Of a stretch of DNA of 64,000 nucleotides, positions 19,803 through 31,367 are shown piece after piece; within the stretch, counting starts at the first letter, position 1, and each line of letters begins with the position of its first letter. Position numbers and translations under genes: made by a program. The DNA lies in assembly GCA_003254905.1 (NCBI GenBank), contig QANU01001671.1:882362-946361 (forward strand), written 5' to 3'. This stretch comes from Nissolia schottii (taxonomy: Eukaryota > Streptophyta > Magnoliopsida > Fabales > Fabaceae). The notes under the pieces were generated by a model. That model made no database searches. It was not told the DNA's origin and worked only from the letters and a program-made list of their open reading frames with translations.

Positions 19803-22076
19803 GGCGGCACTGTGTGCGGGATTGGTTGCGGATGCGAGTGTGAAGAGAGAATAGAGACTATGGTTTTAGGTTTGGGCCTACAATCTTCTCTGAAGACTAT
19901 GGTTGTGGATGAGAGTTTGAAGAAAAATGTTAGATTGGGCTCAAGTATTTTTAAGGTGAGACTTTTGGGCGTAAGTTTTTTTTTTCTTTTGGGATTAACA
20001 CTAATTGGCTAAAAATATTTAGTGAGGGGTGGCTCCGTCAATAATCTGTTGCAATTTTCTAAATTTAGCAAGCGAATGTTGTTCCGTCATAAATTCTGTC
20101 GCTTATGAAAAATATAGCTATGGATACTTGATTTGTCGCTAAAGCTCATTTTTCCAGTAGTGATTCGACGGTGGTCAATCGCTACCGCTAGTGGTCCGTC
20201 GTTGGTCTAGTAGTGGTCGATCGTCGGCTAACGGTGGTTTGTCGCGATTAGTGGTGGTAGGTGGCCAGCCGGCGATGGTCAGTCACTGACTAGTGGTGGT
20301 CCGTCGTCAATTGGTGGTGGTCGAATGACGGATGGTGTTAACCTATGGTAATAGGTTTGGGGACAATTTAGTCTTTTCATGAATCAAAACATAATAATCT
20401 CATGAGAATCTAACAATTTTATGGGAGAGATGATAATTTAAATGAGGCAATTTTCATTCTAGGAAATACAAGTTACCTGATAATATTTTTTAAAACAGTG
20501 AACCAAATATGAGAATGTTGCATTCGTATAACCACATTCTCGAAAATGTGAGAAGATTTCGTGAATTACAAACCCCTTAAAATTTTAAACTTTAAAGCTA
20601 TGGGTGGTCAAAGCAAGGAGATTAGTTTGCTAATTAATATGGTCTGGGTAACAATTTTGGATTGAGAGATAGAACCTTTGTAATTAAATTTTTAAAAAAG
20701 GATCAAGTTATAATTATAATTAATTAATTTTTAAAATTTTATAATAAATGTAATCAGATGATGTGTTAAATTATGATTGGTTAATGTAAAATTGGATACC
20801 ATACTCATAAAATTATACTGGGTACAATAGAAATGTCCATTATATGAGAATAGTTTGTTTGTAACTTTAAAGAGATTAACCCAATTAGTTTAAATATTTT
20901 TTCCTGCCTAAAAAAGGCGTAGTTTTTCCACTCATGTCACAGTTAAATAGGAGGAATTAATAGGATGAGTATGAGTTATTTGCCAAGCAAATTTCATCCT
21001 AAAATTATAGTTTATTTATATTTGAGTTTAATCTTTATGTACAAATAATATATAAATTTTACAGTTATAAAGTTATGTACTATCACATTAATAAATATGT
21101 TTGATTCTAACATTCACTAAAGTCACGAAAGAGAAACAATAGTATTTTTTTTTTGGGTACAGAGAAATGTTAAGATACTGCAACAATGATTTAAAGAATT
21201 CAAATCTAAAACTCACCAAAGAAGTATATCAACTTCTTTTTCAAGAGCATTAATAATACTTTCAATTAAAAATAAAAGTCATATGTTTACTGGCTTTGTT
21301 CTCATTAATTATTTTCATATACCAAGTTGATATTTGTGTCACCATTGCTAACGGAACCGTTGAATAATGCACCTAAAAGGAAAGGGTAGGTTGGGGAGAT
21401 AATCTGTTAATGACTTGTGATTTTGGAGAAAGCAGAGGATTCTCGACACGCCCAAAGTCAAGGTTGAACTTGAAGCTATATTTGAGGAGTTGCGAGTGTT
21501 GTAGCAGAAAATGATTGAGGTTTTATTTTTGAAGAAATCTTTAAATTTGTCTCCAAAGTTATTAACATAGATCTAATTAGTTTTTAAGTTATGAAAATTA
21601 TTATATTAATTTCTAAAATTGTTAAAAGTCGATCAAATTAGTACTTCGACATAAGTTAAATTAGTCTCTCATTAAAATTAACTTGATTAACTTTTGATTT
21701 CATCAATGATTACTATGGTCATCTTCATAATTTGGAGATAAATTTAAAACATTGACAATCCAAAAAATGAATTTAAAAGTTTACTTGGCTTTATTCATTT
21801 TTGAAATGGTCGAATAATTACATCTATGCACTTTGTATCCTCCTGTATTTCTAGAAGACGTGCAATTCAATTTAATTATGTAGTTGAAAAACTTCGAGCT
21901 TTTATTCTTTTACATTGTATTTTTTTTTTTTCATTTTTTANCTTTTACATTGTATTTTTTTTTTTCATTTTTTATGAATTATATATGCAATCCCGAATCG
22001 TTGTAATGAATTTTTGCTTGGTCATGCTTTGTTCCCGTTATCAGTTATCACTAATCATCTCCTATGCTTCAAGCTA

Positions 22077-22232
22077 AGAATAGATGAACACCAACGTAGG
22101 AGCATGCAAAATTGTTGAACAATTGTAACATGTTTTCCCTGTTAACATAATTGAAGCAATCACTAAAGTAACCCAAATCGCTATTGCAGCTTCTGCTTTT
22201 TCTCCGTGAACCAATCCCTGCTTCGATGTGAA
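22077..22232 (-). CDS. Possible terminal exon of a small membrane protein (uncertain)
   Basis: On the minus strand an open frame of about 50 codons ends at the TAG near 22077. A potential splice acceptor (GAAGCAG) lies at about 22219-22225. It encodes HGEKAEAAIAIWVTLVIASI, a credible membrane helix, then a Cys/Asn/Thr-rich tail. No homologue comes to mind and no upstream exon was identified, so this may be a relic or chance frame. Confidence 0.2.
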
Positions 22233-23116
22233 CAGAACAAAAACGAGATCAAATTAATGAAAACGAGCTACAAATGGTGTGGATTTCAGAAGGAAATTAT
22301 TGGAAGATGGATAGCACCAAAGCACTTGGACAAGGCTCACATGTCACAAGATGCATAGACTTCACCTTCAGAAAGCACAATTTGACCTAGCTTTTGACAA
22401 GCCTACAGATGATGTGCGATTACTACACGAGGTACACAGAGATAGTATTTAACGAAGAGAGCTGCTATGCAGCTTGAATTCTTTTTGAATTAATTATCTA
22501 AGAATTGAGATGGTTGGTGTAAAATTCAGAAATTGACGGAAATCAGCAAAATAGCGACATAAGATAGAGAGGCATAGATATCTTCTTAATTTCTATCAAT
22601 TCTTGATTTTTTTTCTCCTATAAGATGCTCGCTAAATGATTCGCTATAATAAGAGATTCCCCAGTTGGTACACAACTTTTCTTCTTTTTTCCTTTCTTAC
22701 ATTCCCTGTTAATTCAAAATGCAATTGTTTAAAGAGTTTAATTTATATCCTTTACGCTGTAAATCAATTAAATCTCTTAATATACATAAATTTTTAAAGA
22801 ATAAGAGAGAAAGTCAATTCTATATATATAATAATGTGATAAAATTTAATTGGTTGACAATATAAAAAAAATTTACACTATTAGTGAATAATTAAACTCT
22901 TTTTTAAATCAACCTTCAACTTCAAGTCTTCAACTATCTTATTTCACTCTCAATTCAAAAATAAAAATAACTCATCCCACAACACATTTTAGAAAATAAA
23001 AAATAATAATATACAAAAACTAAAGGAAAAATCTAACATTTTCTTTTCACTTCTCTGCCATATACTTAACACTTAACAGTTACAATTTAATCAATACTTG
23101 ACCGACAAGTTCATGG

Positions 23117-23760
23117 CATAGTTAAAAAACCCGGCCAGCCTTGGTCGGGTCGACCTGGAACTTAGTGACCCGACTATGAAATCGAGTCAATTATCTGAGT
23201 GGATCAACCATGTTCTAGCTGAACTGATTTGAATTGAGCAGACCAATTTTTGTGAAATCTGATGATCCAATTGGGTCATGTGTTTTTTTAATATTTTTTA
23301 TTTTTTATATAAAAAAAACAAACAAAGTTGTTTAATAATTTTTTTTTAAATTATGGTTTGTCAAATTAAGCTAATTGTTTTTTCATTTTTCTATTACAAA
23401 ATATGTATTTAAAATTTTCATTTTTATACCATTTTTCTTGTTGTCTTCTTGTAATAAATATTGAATACTCATTTAAAATTGTCATCATGCACTTTCATGT
23501 ATTTTTAATTTAAAACTTTGTTTACGTATGTTTAAAATTAAACTTTTTACCTTGTATTATTTATGTATGGCATGACATTTAAAATTCAAATCTTATTTTA
23601 TACATTTTAAGTGATTTTATGTTAAAATAAATATTTAAATAAATACATATTTATTTAATTTTTTAAGTTATATATATATATATATATAAAATTTTATTTA
23701 TATTCAAGTCACCAATTAACCGAGTCACTAGTGCCAAGTGGACCAGGTTCAATAACTATG
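23117..23760. mobile_element. Putative hAT-like non-autonomous DNA element
   Basis: The left end CATAGTTAAAAAACCCGG and the reverse complement of the right end CATAGTTATTGAACCTGG form an imperfect inverted repeat. Both ends continue into related GGTCGGGTCGACC / GAGTCACTAGTG-type sequence, while the middle is very AT-rich. No clean 8-bp duplication was found, so class and exact ends are tentative. Confidence 0.4.
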
Positions 23761-24418
23761 GTCACGGGACGTTAGTTATATCTAAATTTACCATATTCGA
23801 TTCAAACTAATACACGTTCAATTCGACATAGCACAACTATATGCAATGAGATATTGCCCATATATAACAATGAGAAATGTCATTGAAAATGAAACAAAAT
23901 CGTCCAGATAAAAATAAATCCGTCGGAAGGAAAAAAAAAGTTTGGTTGATACTCTAATCCTTTGTGTAAATATTAACTTCCAAAAATTAGTTATTAACGT
24001 CCGTGCAGAAACCCTTGAAAAATAAAAGCTGCCAGAAAACCCACCTGAAAGGAAAGAAATATCCATCCCCATATTTGAAGACAACATTTCATTTTAGAAG
24101 AATGAATTTAGAGTTTATGTTGTCTTCATTAATAGATCACGTTGCTGCCATCTAAACCCAGAACAAATGGTGTGTTTATCATGCAGCACAGTACTTCACT
24201 ATGACTCTTAAATGTCCAAAAGGGAAAATAAAATAGTAATTCTCAAAATTGTTCATTACTAGTACTCAAAATCTCAAGTTAAAACCGTACATAATTAAAC
24301 CAGGATCAACACTTAAGGAAAAATATCTCATTCTATAGATTTAGCATAAAATAAAATAGCTATCAGAGAGCACCAAAAGCAAAACAACCTTAAAATCATA
24401 ACAGGGCATTTCAAATTC

Positions 24419-25747
24419 TCATTTCTTCTTTCCAGCCTTGGCAGCATCAGAAGCCTTAGTCTGCATAAACAACACATAACAGGTTTCATCAGTTAATCCC
24501 ACAAAGAAAACAGTCATCTAGGGACTGCCAATATTGTAAGCTACAAAATTACCTTCTTTACTCCACGAATCTTCTTGGCCCTGTTCTTTCTTTCCTTCAT
24601 TTGCTTTCTCGACTTTTCTACCTTAGTATCAAGCCCGTTCTGAAATACACAGCAGAAACTTCAATTTTACTCACACAAACACAAATCCCCATGGCTGAGA
24701 CAGAAAATAAGCATAGGTCTAGTTCTTAAAAGATTCATAAAACAAAAACAAATGACAAGACCCTAGAGGCTGAGAGTAATAAGCTTCTAAATGACAAGTT
24801 TAAACCATGACAAATTTAAGAACAGATAAACAGCAATCAAATTTTTTTCTTCTGAAATTTATAAAGAAATCAGATGCACACGGAGGTTTAAAAAACTGTG
24901 TAACAAATAACGTATCTTCCAAAGTGTAAGGTTCGACAACTACTAATTTCAACATACCAATATAGTATTCAGTAGTGTTGTCGGAAGTGCACTAATAGTT
25001 TGTAACACGATAAGGATTTCAAAGCAGAAAACAGTTTTAAGCGGAAATCAATAGGAGTAGCTTGTTATGACCATTGACTCACCCTGATGAGCCTGTACTT
25101 GGGCTCATACTTCTTGGCATTATCAACTGAATCATAAATCAAACCGAAACCAGTGGATTTGCCTCCTCCAAAATGGGTCCGGAATTTGAAGACAAAAACA
25201 GTGTTGGGGTCCTTCACGTCATACATCCTTGCGAGCTTCTCCTTGAGCTCAGCCTTTACGTCATGATATACACACCAAATTAACAATGTTCCGTAACACA
25301 ATAGTAAATCAAAGAATTCTCACAACTCTAATATCAAATCTCCATCTTAGTAAATATAGTACAAACAACTCTAGACACCTAATATTATCATTATTATTTA
25401 AATACAAAAAAGAAAAAGAAAAACAAATAGAAAAGTGTACCTTGGAAACATTAGCCCTCCCTGGATGAAGGACATCGATGATCTGCATTATATCAAAAAT
25501 GAAAATGAACACAAAAAGGTTAACAAGGCTAATTAGGTTTTCAAATACTCGATTACTGAGAACAATCACCAAGTAGGTAACCCTAACTACGCGGTTCAAA
25601 CAAGGTCTCTACGGTTTTTCGTCAAACAGATTTGCGGCGAACAACAAAAAAATAAAAAAGAAGAAAGGAACTGACGAATTGCTTCCTGGAGAGAAGCCTG
25701 TTGGTCATGAACTTCCTGGTTCGGATCGTAACCGCCTTGTCCGCCAT
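24419..25747 (-). CDS. RPS24: 40S ribosomal protein eS24 (RPS24)
   Basis: Five exons on the minus strand: 25747-25676, 25482-25441, 25253-25083, 24639-24553 and 24460-24419. They total 414 nt (137 residues plus stop) with every junction in frame. The protein begins [20 protein letters not shown], continues with the [11 protein letters not shown] turn and the [20 protein letters not shown] core, and ends in a Lys-rich tail ([15 protein letters not shown]...). Length and order match the plant eS24 family exactly. It is a structural protein of the small ribosomal subunit. Exon 1 ends in CAATTC, with donor GTCAGT. The 5' flank carries three site II-type GGGCC motifs and a telo-box typical of plant ribosomal protein promoters. 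From memory, RPS24 lies between WNK1 and GeBP genes in Arabidopsis as well. Confidence 0.96.
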
Positions 25748-25817
25748 GCTTCCTCGTCTCGCTCAGGTGTGCTCTCTCTGCTCTGCAGCTCAGGGATGCT
25801 TACAGCAGCTCTCTCTA

Positions 25818-25844
25818 CAACACACACACACACACACACACACA
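25818..25844 (+). repeat. (CA)n microsatellite in the eS24 5' leader/promoter
   Basis: A CA dinucleotide run sits about 70-97 bp upstream of the eS24 start codon (read as TG on the coding strand), next to a CTCTCT tract. It is a simple length-variable repeat. Confidence 0.85.
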
Positions 25845-25860
25845 GCGGAAGAAAACTGCG

Positions 25861-25940
25861 AATTAGGGTTTCTATATGGTTTACTTACGGATAGGATCAT
25901 GGGCCTTTCTGACCATGGGCTTTTTTAGTGATGGGCCTTG
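25861..25940 (-). promoter_or_regulatory. Telo-box and site II promoter motifs of eS24
   Basis: On the coding strand there is AAACCCTAATT (telo-box; + strand 25861-25871). Upstream of it are three site II-type motifs, seen on + as ATGGGCC at about 25899-25905, ATGGGCTT at about 25915-25922 and ATGGGCCT at 25931-25938. A further GGGCTTGGCCC and an AGGCCCAAT lie at 25975-26020. In Arabidopsis this pairing of telo-box and TCP-bound site II elements drives ribosomal protein genes in dividing cells. The arrangement and spacing fit that role here. Confidence 0.75.
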
Positions 25941-26044
25941 TCAGAAATAGTATCAGATTGCTAGGCCTCAACTAAGGGCTTGGCCCGTTTTCTTGTTCCT
26001 TTATTGTTTCAGGCCCAATGCTCAAAAATAAATTTGCTCCCTCA

Positions 26045-27400
26045 ACATCTCAAGGGTCTACTAGTCCCTTAAATTTGATATAAACCCATTAAGTAAACCT
26101 TTGCATTGGTCCTTATTCTTGGCAAAATCAGTTAAATTAGTTAAAAACGTTTCAAATCATTCAATTTTGTGCTTAATATTAGTAAATATTAGTTAAGTTA
26201 GTCCTTAATGTTAACTGACCCCATTAATGGTCACTTATGTGACACATTAAGTGTCACGTAAATGCTTGTGTCAGTGAAAAATGTTATATTAGTCATTTGT
26301 TTTATTAAATTTGTCAATTTCATTTTAACAAATTTTTTAAAATCCATCAATTTCGTCTTTATGATATTCAAATTACACCAAATTAGTCTTTGACATAAAT
26401 TAGCTCAATATCCCCAAATTAAAATTCTACCTAACCTAATTAAACATTAATTAACTAATTAAAACATAATTAATATACCCAATTAACAAAATACTTCTTT
26501 TGTCAAATACACACATCACATCCCTCCCTCTTACTCATTCTCTATTTCTGCTAAAATGTTTTTGTTTTAAATTTTATAAACAATATTTTTATACTATAAA
26601 CTATGTTTTATATTCTACATAATACGATCATTCAATTATTCTTGTGTAAATGTGAGACTCATGACACATCTCACTTTTATCACGTTAGTGATTCTCTCAA
26701 AGATATCCATTTTAATTTCTTTATAATCTTTATTTCTTGTTTTTTTTTCAAAAAAATAAATCAAGGGAAGTTCCGTGGTTTCCCTTTATTGTTTCATGTT
26801 TGCTTCTACCTAAAAAGTGTTTTTAGACTTTTTAAAAAAAAGAAAAAAATTGTTGGGAGTATTGAAAAGTTAAATTCATCTTGTTTTTATAAAAAATAAA
26901 AAATTAGAGAGGTTCTTAATTGCATAATTGTTTATTTTGACCTCTAAAAATATAATTCTAATTTATTTTAAATCTGAAAATTTAAAATAAAACTCCTTAA
27001 TTATTAAAATTATAAATTATAAGCGAAATTAATTTCTCAACATTCATACTAATTTGATTTGATGGGCTGCGGAGTGGAGGCATGCATGCAGTGGGTGATT
27101 GTACTTGCGTACCTGTATCGTTGAATGAACATAAAACACAGATCCATGAAAACGAGGGAAGAAGATTTTGGCGTAGATATCATTTTATTTATATTTTTGA
27201 CTGTGCTATACTTGTGGTTGTAGTGTGGATTGAGCCACGTGGCGTGTCCCAGTGAAAATGAGAGAGATTTGAGGGAGGGAAGGAAGGAGAAGATGAGGTT
27301 AACAAAGGGATGGCCCACCCATGGTGACATCCCTGGCCAGCCGCACACACATGACACAACCACCCCCCTCCCCCCTTTGCCATTTTCCTCATACTGCGAA
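26045..27400. other. AT-rich spacer between divergent eS24 and FLAP1 genes
   Basis: The eS24 (-) and DUF1517 (+) genes are divergent, so both promoters lie here. The eS24-proximal end has site II motifs. The FLAP1-proximal end has a GGCCAGCC/ACACATGACAC stretch near 27340 and a C-rich leader just before the ATG. Between them are long A/T tracts without coding signal. Confidence 0.5.
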
Positions 27401-27407
27401 GCAATCC

Positions 27408-30400
27408 ATGACCATGCCTACCTCTCTGATACTCCAAGCTAACCCCTTCACCTTCACCTTCAAATGGAACCGCCCCTTCCCTCTCACCAAACCTCATCAT
27501 CACAGGCTCACTCCATTCCTCTACACCAAACCTTCAAATCCCGCAAGATACACCGCCAAATGCCTCTTCTCACCTAACCATAACCCTCCCTCCAAATCCC
27601 CCTTCGAGCTTTTCTCCAACACACTATCCAATGCTCTGAACGCTCTTCGTAAACCCGCCATAGCCGCGCTGTTGCTAGGGCTTCTTCTAATGTACGACCC
27701 TAATTCTGCTCTCGCCGCATCTGGGGGCCGAATTGGTGGCAGCTCCTTCAATTCGCGCTCCCAATCTTCGTCCAGGAGTTATTCGGTGCCCCGAACGTCG
27801 ACCCCTACGCCGGGATTCTCTGCGCCATACTATGCGCCTTCGCCGTTCGGTTTCGGCGGCGGCGGGATTTACGTTGGGCCGGCTGTTGGGGTCGGAGTTG
27901 GTGCCGGCTCCAGCTTCTTTCTCATATTGGTTGGATTTGCTGCGTTCATTCTGGTTTCGGGGTTTCTTTCGGATCGGTCGGAGGGTAGTGTGCTCACCGC
28001 TGCCGGGAAAACCACCGTACTCAAGCTTCAGGTGTGGTCAATTTTCTGACGTTAACTATATGAAATTTCGAGTATAGATGATTTTGCTTAATGTATTCTG
28101 AAGTTTGATGGCTGAACAATTTGCTTTGATTTAGGGTACTGTTAGGCTAGGAAGGATATTGGTGGATTTCTGAACCAAAGGGTGTGGGGTGAAAAAAGAC
28201 TGTTTGCTATTTTAATTGGGGTTTTATAGAGGGTTTGTTTGTCAGCACCTTGTTAGCTACTTAGCTGCCATTGTAGAACATAACATGTGGTGTTAGTTTA
28301 ATGGGGTGAATTCCAATGGGGGTGCTGTTTTTTTTTTTTTTTTTTAGGTTGGATTGTTGGGGATGGGTCGCACGCTTCAGAGGGATCTGAATAGGATTGC
28401 ACAAGTTGCTGATACGTCAACTTCTGAAGGCTTGCAGTATGTATTGACAGGTAATGCTCCTAACTTGTGCATTTATTTGTTTTGTGTCACATGGGGTTAT
28501 GCTAATCCTTGTAAAGTTTACCGATCATGTGAAAAGGATTAGTATTTTGTGTATATTGTAATCAAGGATTGATGGAATTTTTTTGGGTGAAAATCAGTGC
28601 TTTATGGCATTAGCTTTCCTATGACTTTGCTGCTTACTCCAGATGAAAAGAATCGTTGGGGGCATATCCTGACTGACCACTTATCCAGCAGAAGATCTTC
28701 TTTAATAAAAAGAAATAGAAAATCCTGGAAAATAATGTGAGATGCGTCACAAAATTTCATTTCATGTGTAGATAGTTCTACACCTTGGGGTTTGTCTCTG
28801 ATAATACTTTTAAGCACTGAATATATTCGTCAGTTAATGTGTGAGTATTAAGGTATACACTAATTCTAAATTAAGAACGAAACTTTAACTTATGTGTAAG
28901 TAGTGTAGTTGCATCTGAAAAATGATATACGTCGATCAAATCTATTAAGGAAATGTAAACTCTTGAAAATAAATATGGCTTAAATATGTATTTTGTCCTT
29001 GAAACGAAAGTATAGCACATTTTGGTTTTGGTCCTCAAAAAAATAAAAATTGATTTTAGTCCCTCATATATAAATGTAAATGACCCTTGTCACAGGGATG
29101 AAAAACATAATCTTTTAAGTTTCAAGTAAGCTTATTTTTAAAAAAAATGGACTTAAATTAAACGAATTTATTTACAGGGACAAAGTAAAAAAGTGTTATA
29201 TTTTTCAGGGACGAAAAAACATATTTAAGACAAATAAATATTTACTTAAACTTTTGGATCACTTATGACTTTTATGTAATGTAGCTGACAGTAACATGGC
29301 TATCTGATCATCTTTCTGTGGTTGTTGTGTGATGTAACTTATATAGTAACATGGCTATACGATCTTTTTTCTATTCTAATTCAATTTTTCTATCCGATTC
29401 TCTTTAACAGAGACAACTTTAGCTTTGCTTCGGCATCCTGATTATTGTATCTCAGCATACTCAGCTGTAAGTGACTTTTTTTTATCTTATATACCTTGCA
29501 CTGTTTTCTTGGCATTGATATATGCAACTCAGTGCTATTGCACTGTGCACTGTTAGTCTTGCTACTCTTTGTTGGTTGTTGACATTAATTCATACTCTCA
29601 TACCAATTTTGTTGCTGTGGTCAATTAGATTCTGTGACATACCATTATAGACTGTCATTTTAGCTTCAAAGAGAAAGTATTGAAGTGACTAGCTGTAAAA
29701 CAATTTCAAGTTAATTGTATCTAGTATCTGTTAGAAAATATTATATATTCATTTGTTTTTTGAGAGTTCACAATGGAAGACCTTTCCAAGCTTACATATG
29801 CTTTCAATTATACCCTAAATTGATCTTACCTGTAACATCTGCTGCAGTAGAAGTAGAACTAACTGCAACTGAGTTTAAGGAAAGCTAAAAGTATGTATTT
29901 CCTGACTCTTTTTCAGGTGGATGTAAAGCGGGGTATAGAAGATGGAGAGAAACGTTTCAATCAACTTTCAATTGAAGAACGTGGAAAATTTGATGAAGAG
30001 ACACTTGTCAATGTGAATAATATAAAGAGGCAAAGCACAAGAAGCAATAGAGCGAATGGGTTTAGCAATGAATACATAGTGGTATCATCTGGTTCCTAAA
30101 TAACTTTCTTGATTTGTGTTTCAACATTTTGTATTCCTGTATGGATAACAGCTATTTTGATGCATTTACTGATCTCCATTTTCACTGAGAATTAGACATT
30201 TGGTTGATTGTTTGTAGATGATTTTGACTTGACCTTTTCGATAGGATTAATTTTTATATAACATGGAGGATGGTTCCCAATGCTTGGGTCTTGTTGAAAT
30301 GCTTTGACTGTGTCAATAGCCATTGCTACAATGTGGAAGATGAAGAAGCATCAAATAAAAAAAAAGGGAAGGAACGGATAAAAATCTATCTGAACCAGTT

Positions 30401-31367
30401 GAGAACCTTTAGCATCTGTGTTGTTTTTCAGAAACCTCTAGTTCTAGAGTGGTGGTTGGTGGACATCCACACACTTGAGTCTGGTCACCACTGTCTTGTT
30501 GAAGAAATATGATATTTTTTTATTTGCTTCTTAGTATATGCCATGCATTAAGAATGACTTTAGATTGTAAGTTCTTTCAACACTTTGTTTCTTTCTTTAC
30601 CCTTCATCTCTCTTGATAATTGTCTGGTTGTAATAATTAGTGTGTCATCTCCAGCTTAGGTGGTTGCTGGTTAGCATAATGGAGTCTAGCTTGCTTCATA
30701 ATCATAATTATAGTGGCTCTTCTTTGTAAATGATATAGGTCAACATCCGTTAACATGCATCTGTTTCCAAACAGTCATATCTTCAATCTCCTTAATTCAA
30801 TAGGCAGGTAACTGAAGTAAAGTATTTGAACCTGTTTTAAGTTGTGTTTGCCTTCTGAAATTTTGAATTTAATCTTTGCAAATCTGTCAAGTTGATAGGG
30901 AAATAGAAGATAGAAGAGACAAACAATTTGTTTCAAGATGTAGAACTTTTTACTTATGTAGGTAGTATATGCTTTGTTTGCAACTTTTTCCTCCCTTGTC
31001 ACCCAAAAGAGGTGAAGTTTCATGGGAGGAATTCTTATGTTTTCCTTCTAACTCATTTTTTTTATTTCAGATAACAATCTTGTCAGCTGCTGAAGGAGAA
31101 CATAAACTTCCTATCATCAATGGAAGTAGAGACTTGAAGGAAGCTTTACAAAAACTTGCATCCATCCCTTCGAGCAAATTATTAGTAAGATCTATGATAT
31201 TTTGTTGGTACTTTTTGCTGATTTTATTAGGACATTCTTTGACACGATTCATTATGTGGTTGAAAAACATGCAGGCAGTTGAGGTGTTATGGACCCCGCA
31301 GAATGAAAATGACACCCTATCAGAACGGGAGTTACTTGAAGATTACCCACTTTTGCGGCCTTTGTGA
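27408..31367 (+). CDS. FLAP1: Chloroplast DUF1517 protein (FLAP1 type)
   Basis: Six exons: 27408-28031, 28348-28450, 29411-29466, 29917-30081, 31071-31184 and 31275-31367, together 1155 nt (384 residues plus stop), in frame throughout. I chose the ATG at 27408 because the following 60-odd residues form a Ser/Pro/basic transit peptide; in-frame ATGs at 27321 and 27351 lack that character. A first hydrophobic helix (about 84-103, ending NSALAASGG) is followed by a Ser/Arg-rich and Gly/Phe/Pro-rich linker and a second helix (about 169-186). The soluble DUF1517 domain includes TLQRDLNRIAQ, TLALLRHPDYCISAYSAV, GIEDGEKRFNQLSIEERGKFDEE and a C-terminal EVLWTPQNENDTLSERELLEDYPLL. FLAP1 in Arabidopsis affects acclimation to fluctuating light at thylakoid and envelope membranes. 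Family membership is firm; the orthologue name rests on remembered similarity and synteny. Confidence 0.9.
28977..29231. mobile_element. 255-bp MITE in FLAP1 intron 2
   Basis: The left end GGCTTAAATATGTATTTTGTCC and the reverse complement of the right end GTCTTAAATATGTTTTTTCG form a terminal inverted repeat. Both sides carry the same 10-bp direct repeat AAATAAATAT (28967-28976 and 29232-29241); 9 bp of it is enough for a Mutator-type duplication. The interior is T/A-rich, non-coding and itself partly palindromic (TTTAGTCCCT / AGGGACAAAG). It lies between exons 2 and 3 of the DUF1517 gene, away from the splice sites. Confidence 0.82.

Larger units (their letters stand above)
18622..20162. mobile_element. 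Non-autonomous CACTA (En/Spm) transposon carrying gene fragments
   Basis: The ends are CACTACTAGAAAA (left) and, reverse-complemented, CACTACTGGAAAA (right), flanked by the 3-bp duplication ATT (18619-18621 and 20163-20165), as expected for this superfamily. Subterminal regions are filled with repeats of the type CCGTCACTAA / GTCGCTAA in both orientations, the usual transposase-binding arrangement. There is no transposase. The 1.5-kb interior (about 19150-19990) is richer in GC and has gene-like sequence, including a KRR1-like first exon on the minus strand. It is inserted in the Mutator-like element at 17684-20838. Confidence 0.92.
17684..20838. mobile_element. Mutator-like element with about 210-bp terminal inverted repeats
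   Basis: Left terminal repeat 17684-17891 and right terminal repeat 20625-20838 are reverse complements along most of their length; shared blocks include TTACATTAACCAATCAT and TTTAACACATCAT. The flanking 9-bp direct repeats are ATTATATAA (17675-17683) and ATTATATGA (20839-20847), eight of nine bases alike, which is the Mutator-superfamily signature. The interior encodes no transposase. Outside the nested CACTA element it has a purine-rich GC island (18297-18415) and a GGTGGTC/CGTCG-rich minisatellite (20166-20335). It is therefore non-autonomous, and the CACTA insertion is younger. Confidence 0.88.
20848..24400. other. AT-rich intergenic region upstream of the eS24 gene's 3' end
   Basis: It includes an assembly N at 21941 flanked by two near-identical 34-bp copies, a small putative hAT-like element (23117-23760), a (TA)n tract at 23668-23689 and one short exon-like frame at 22077-22232 on minus. 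No complete gene is supported. Confidence 0.5.
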
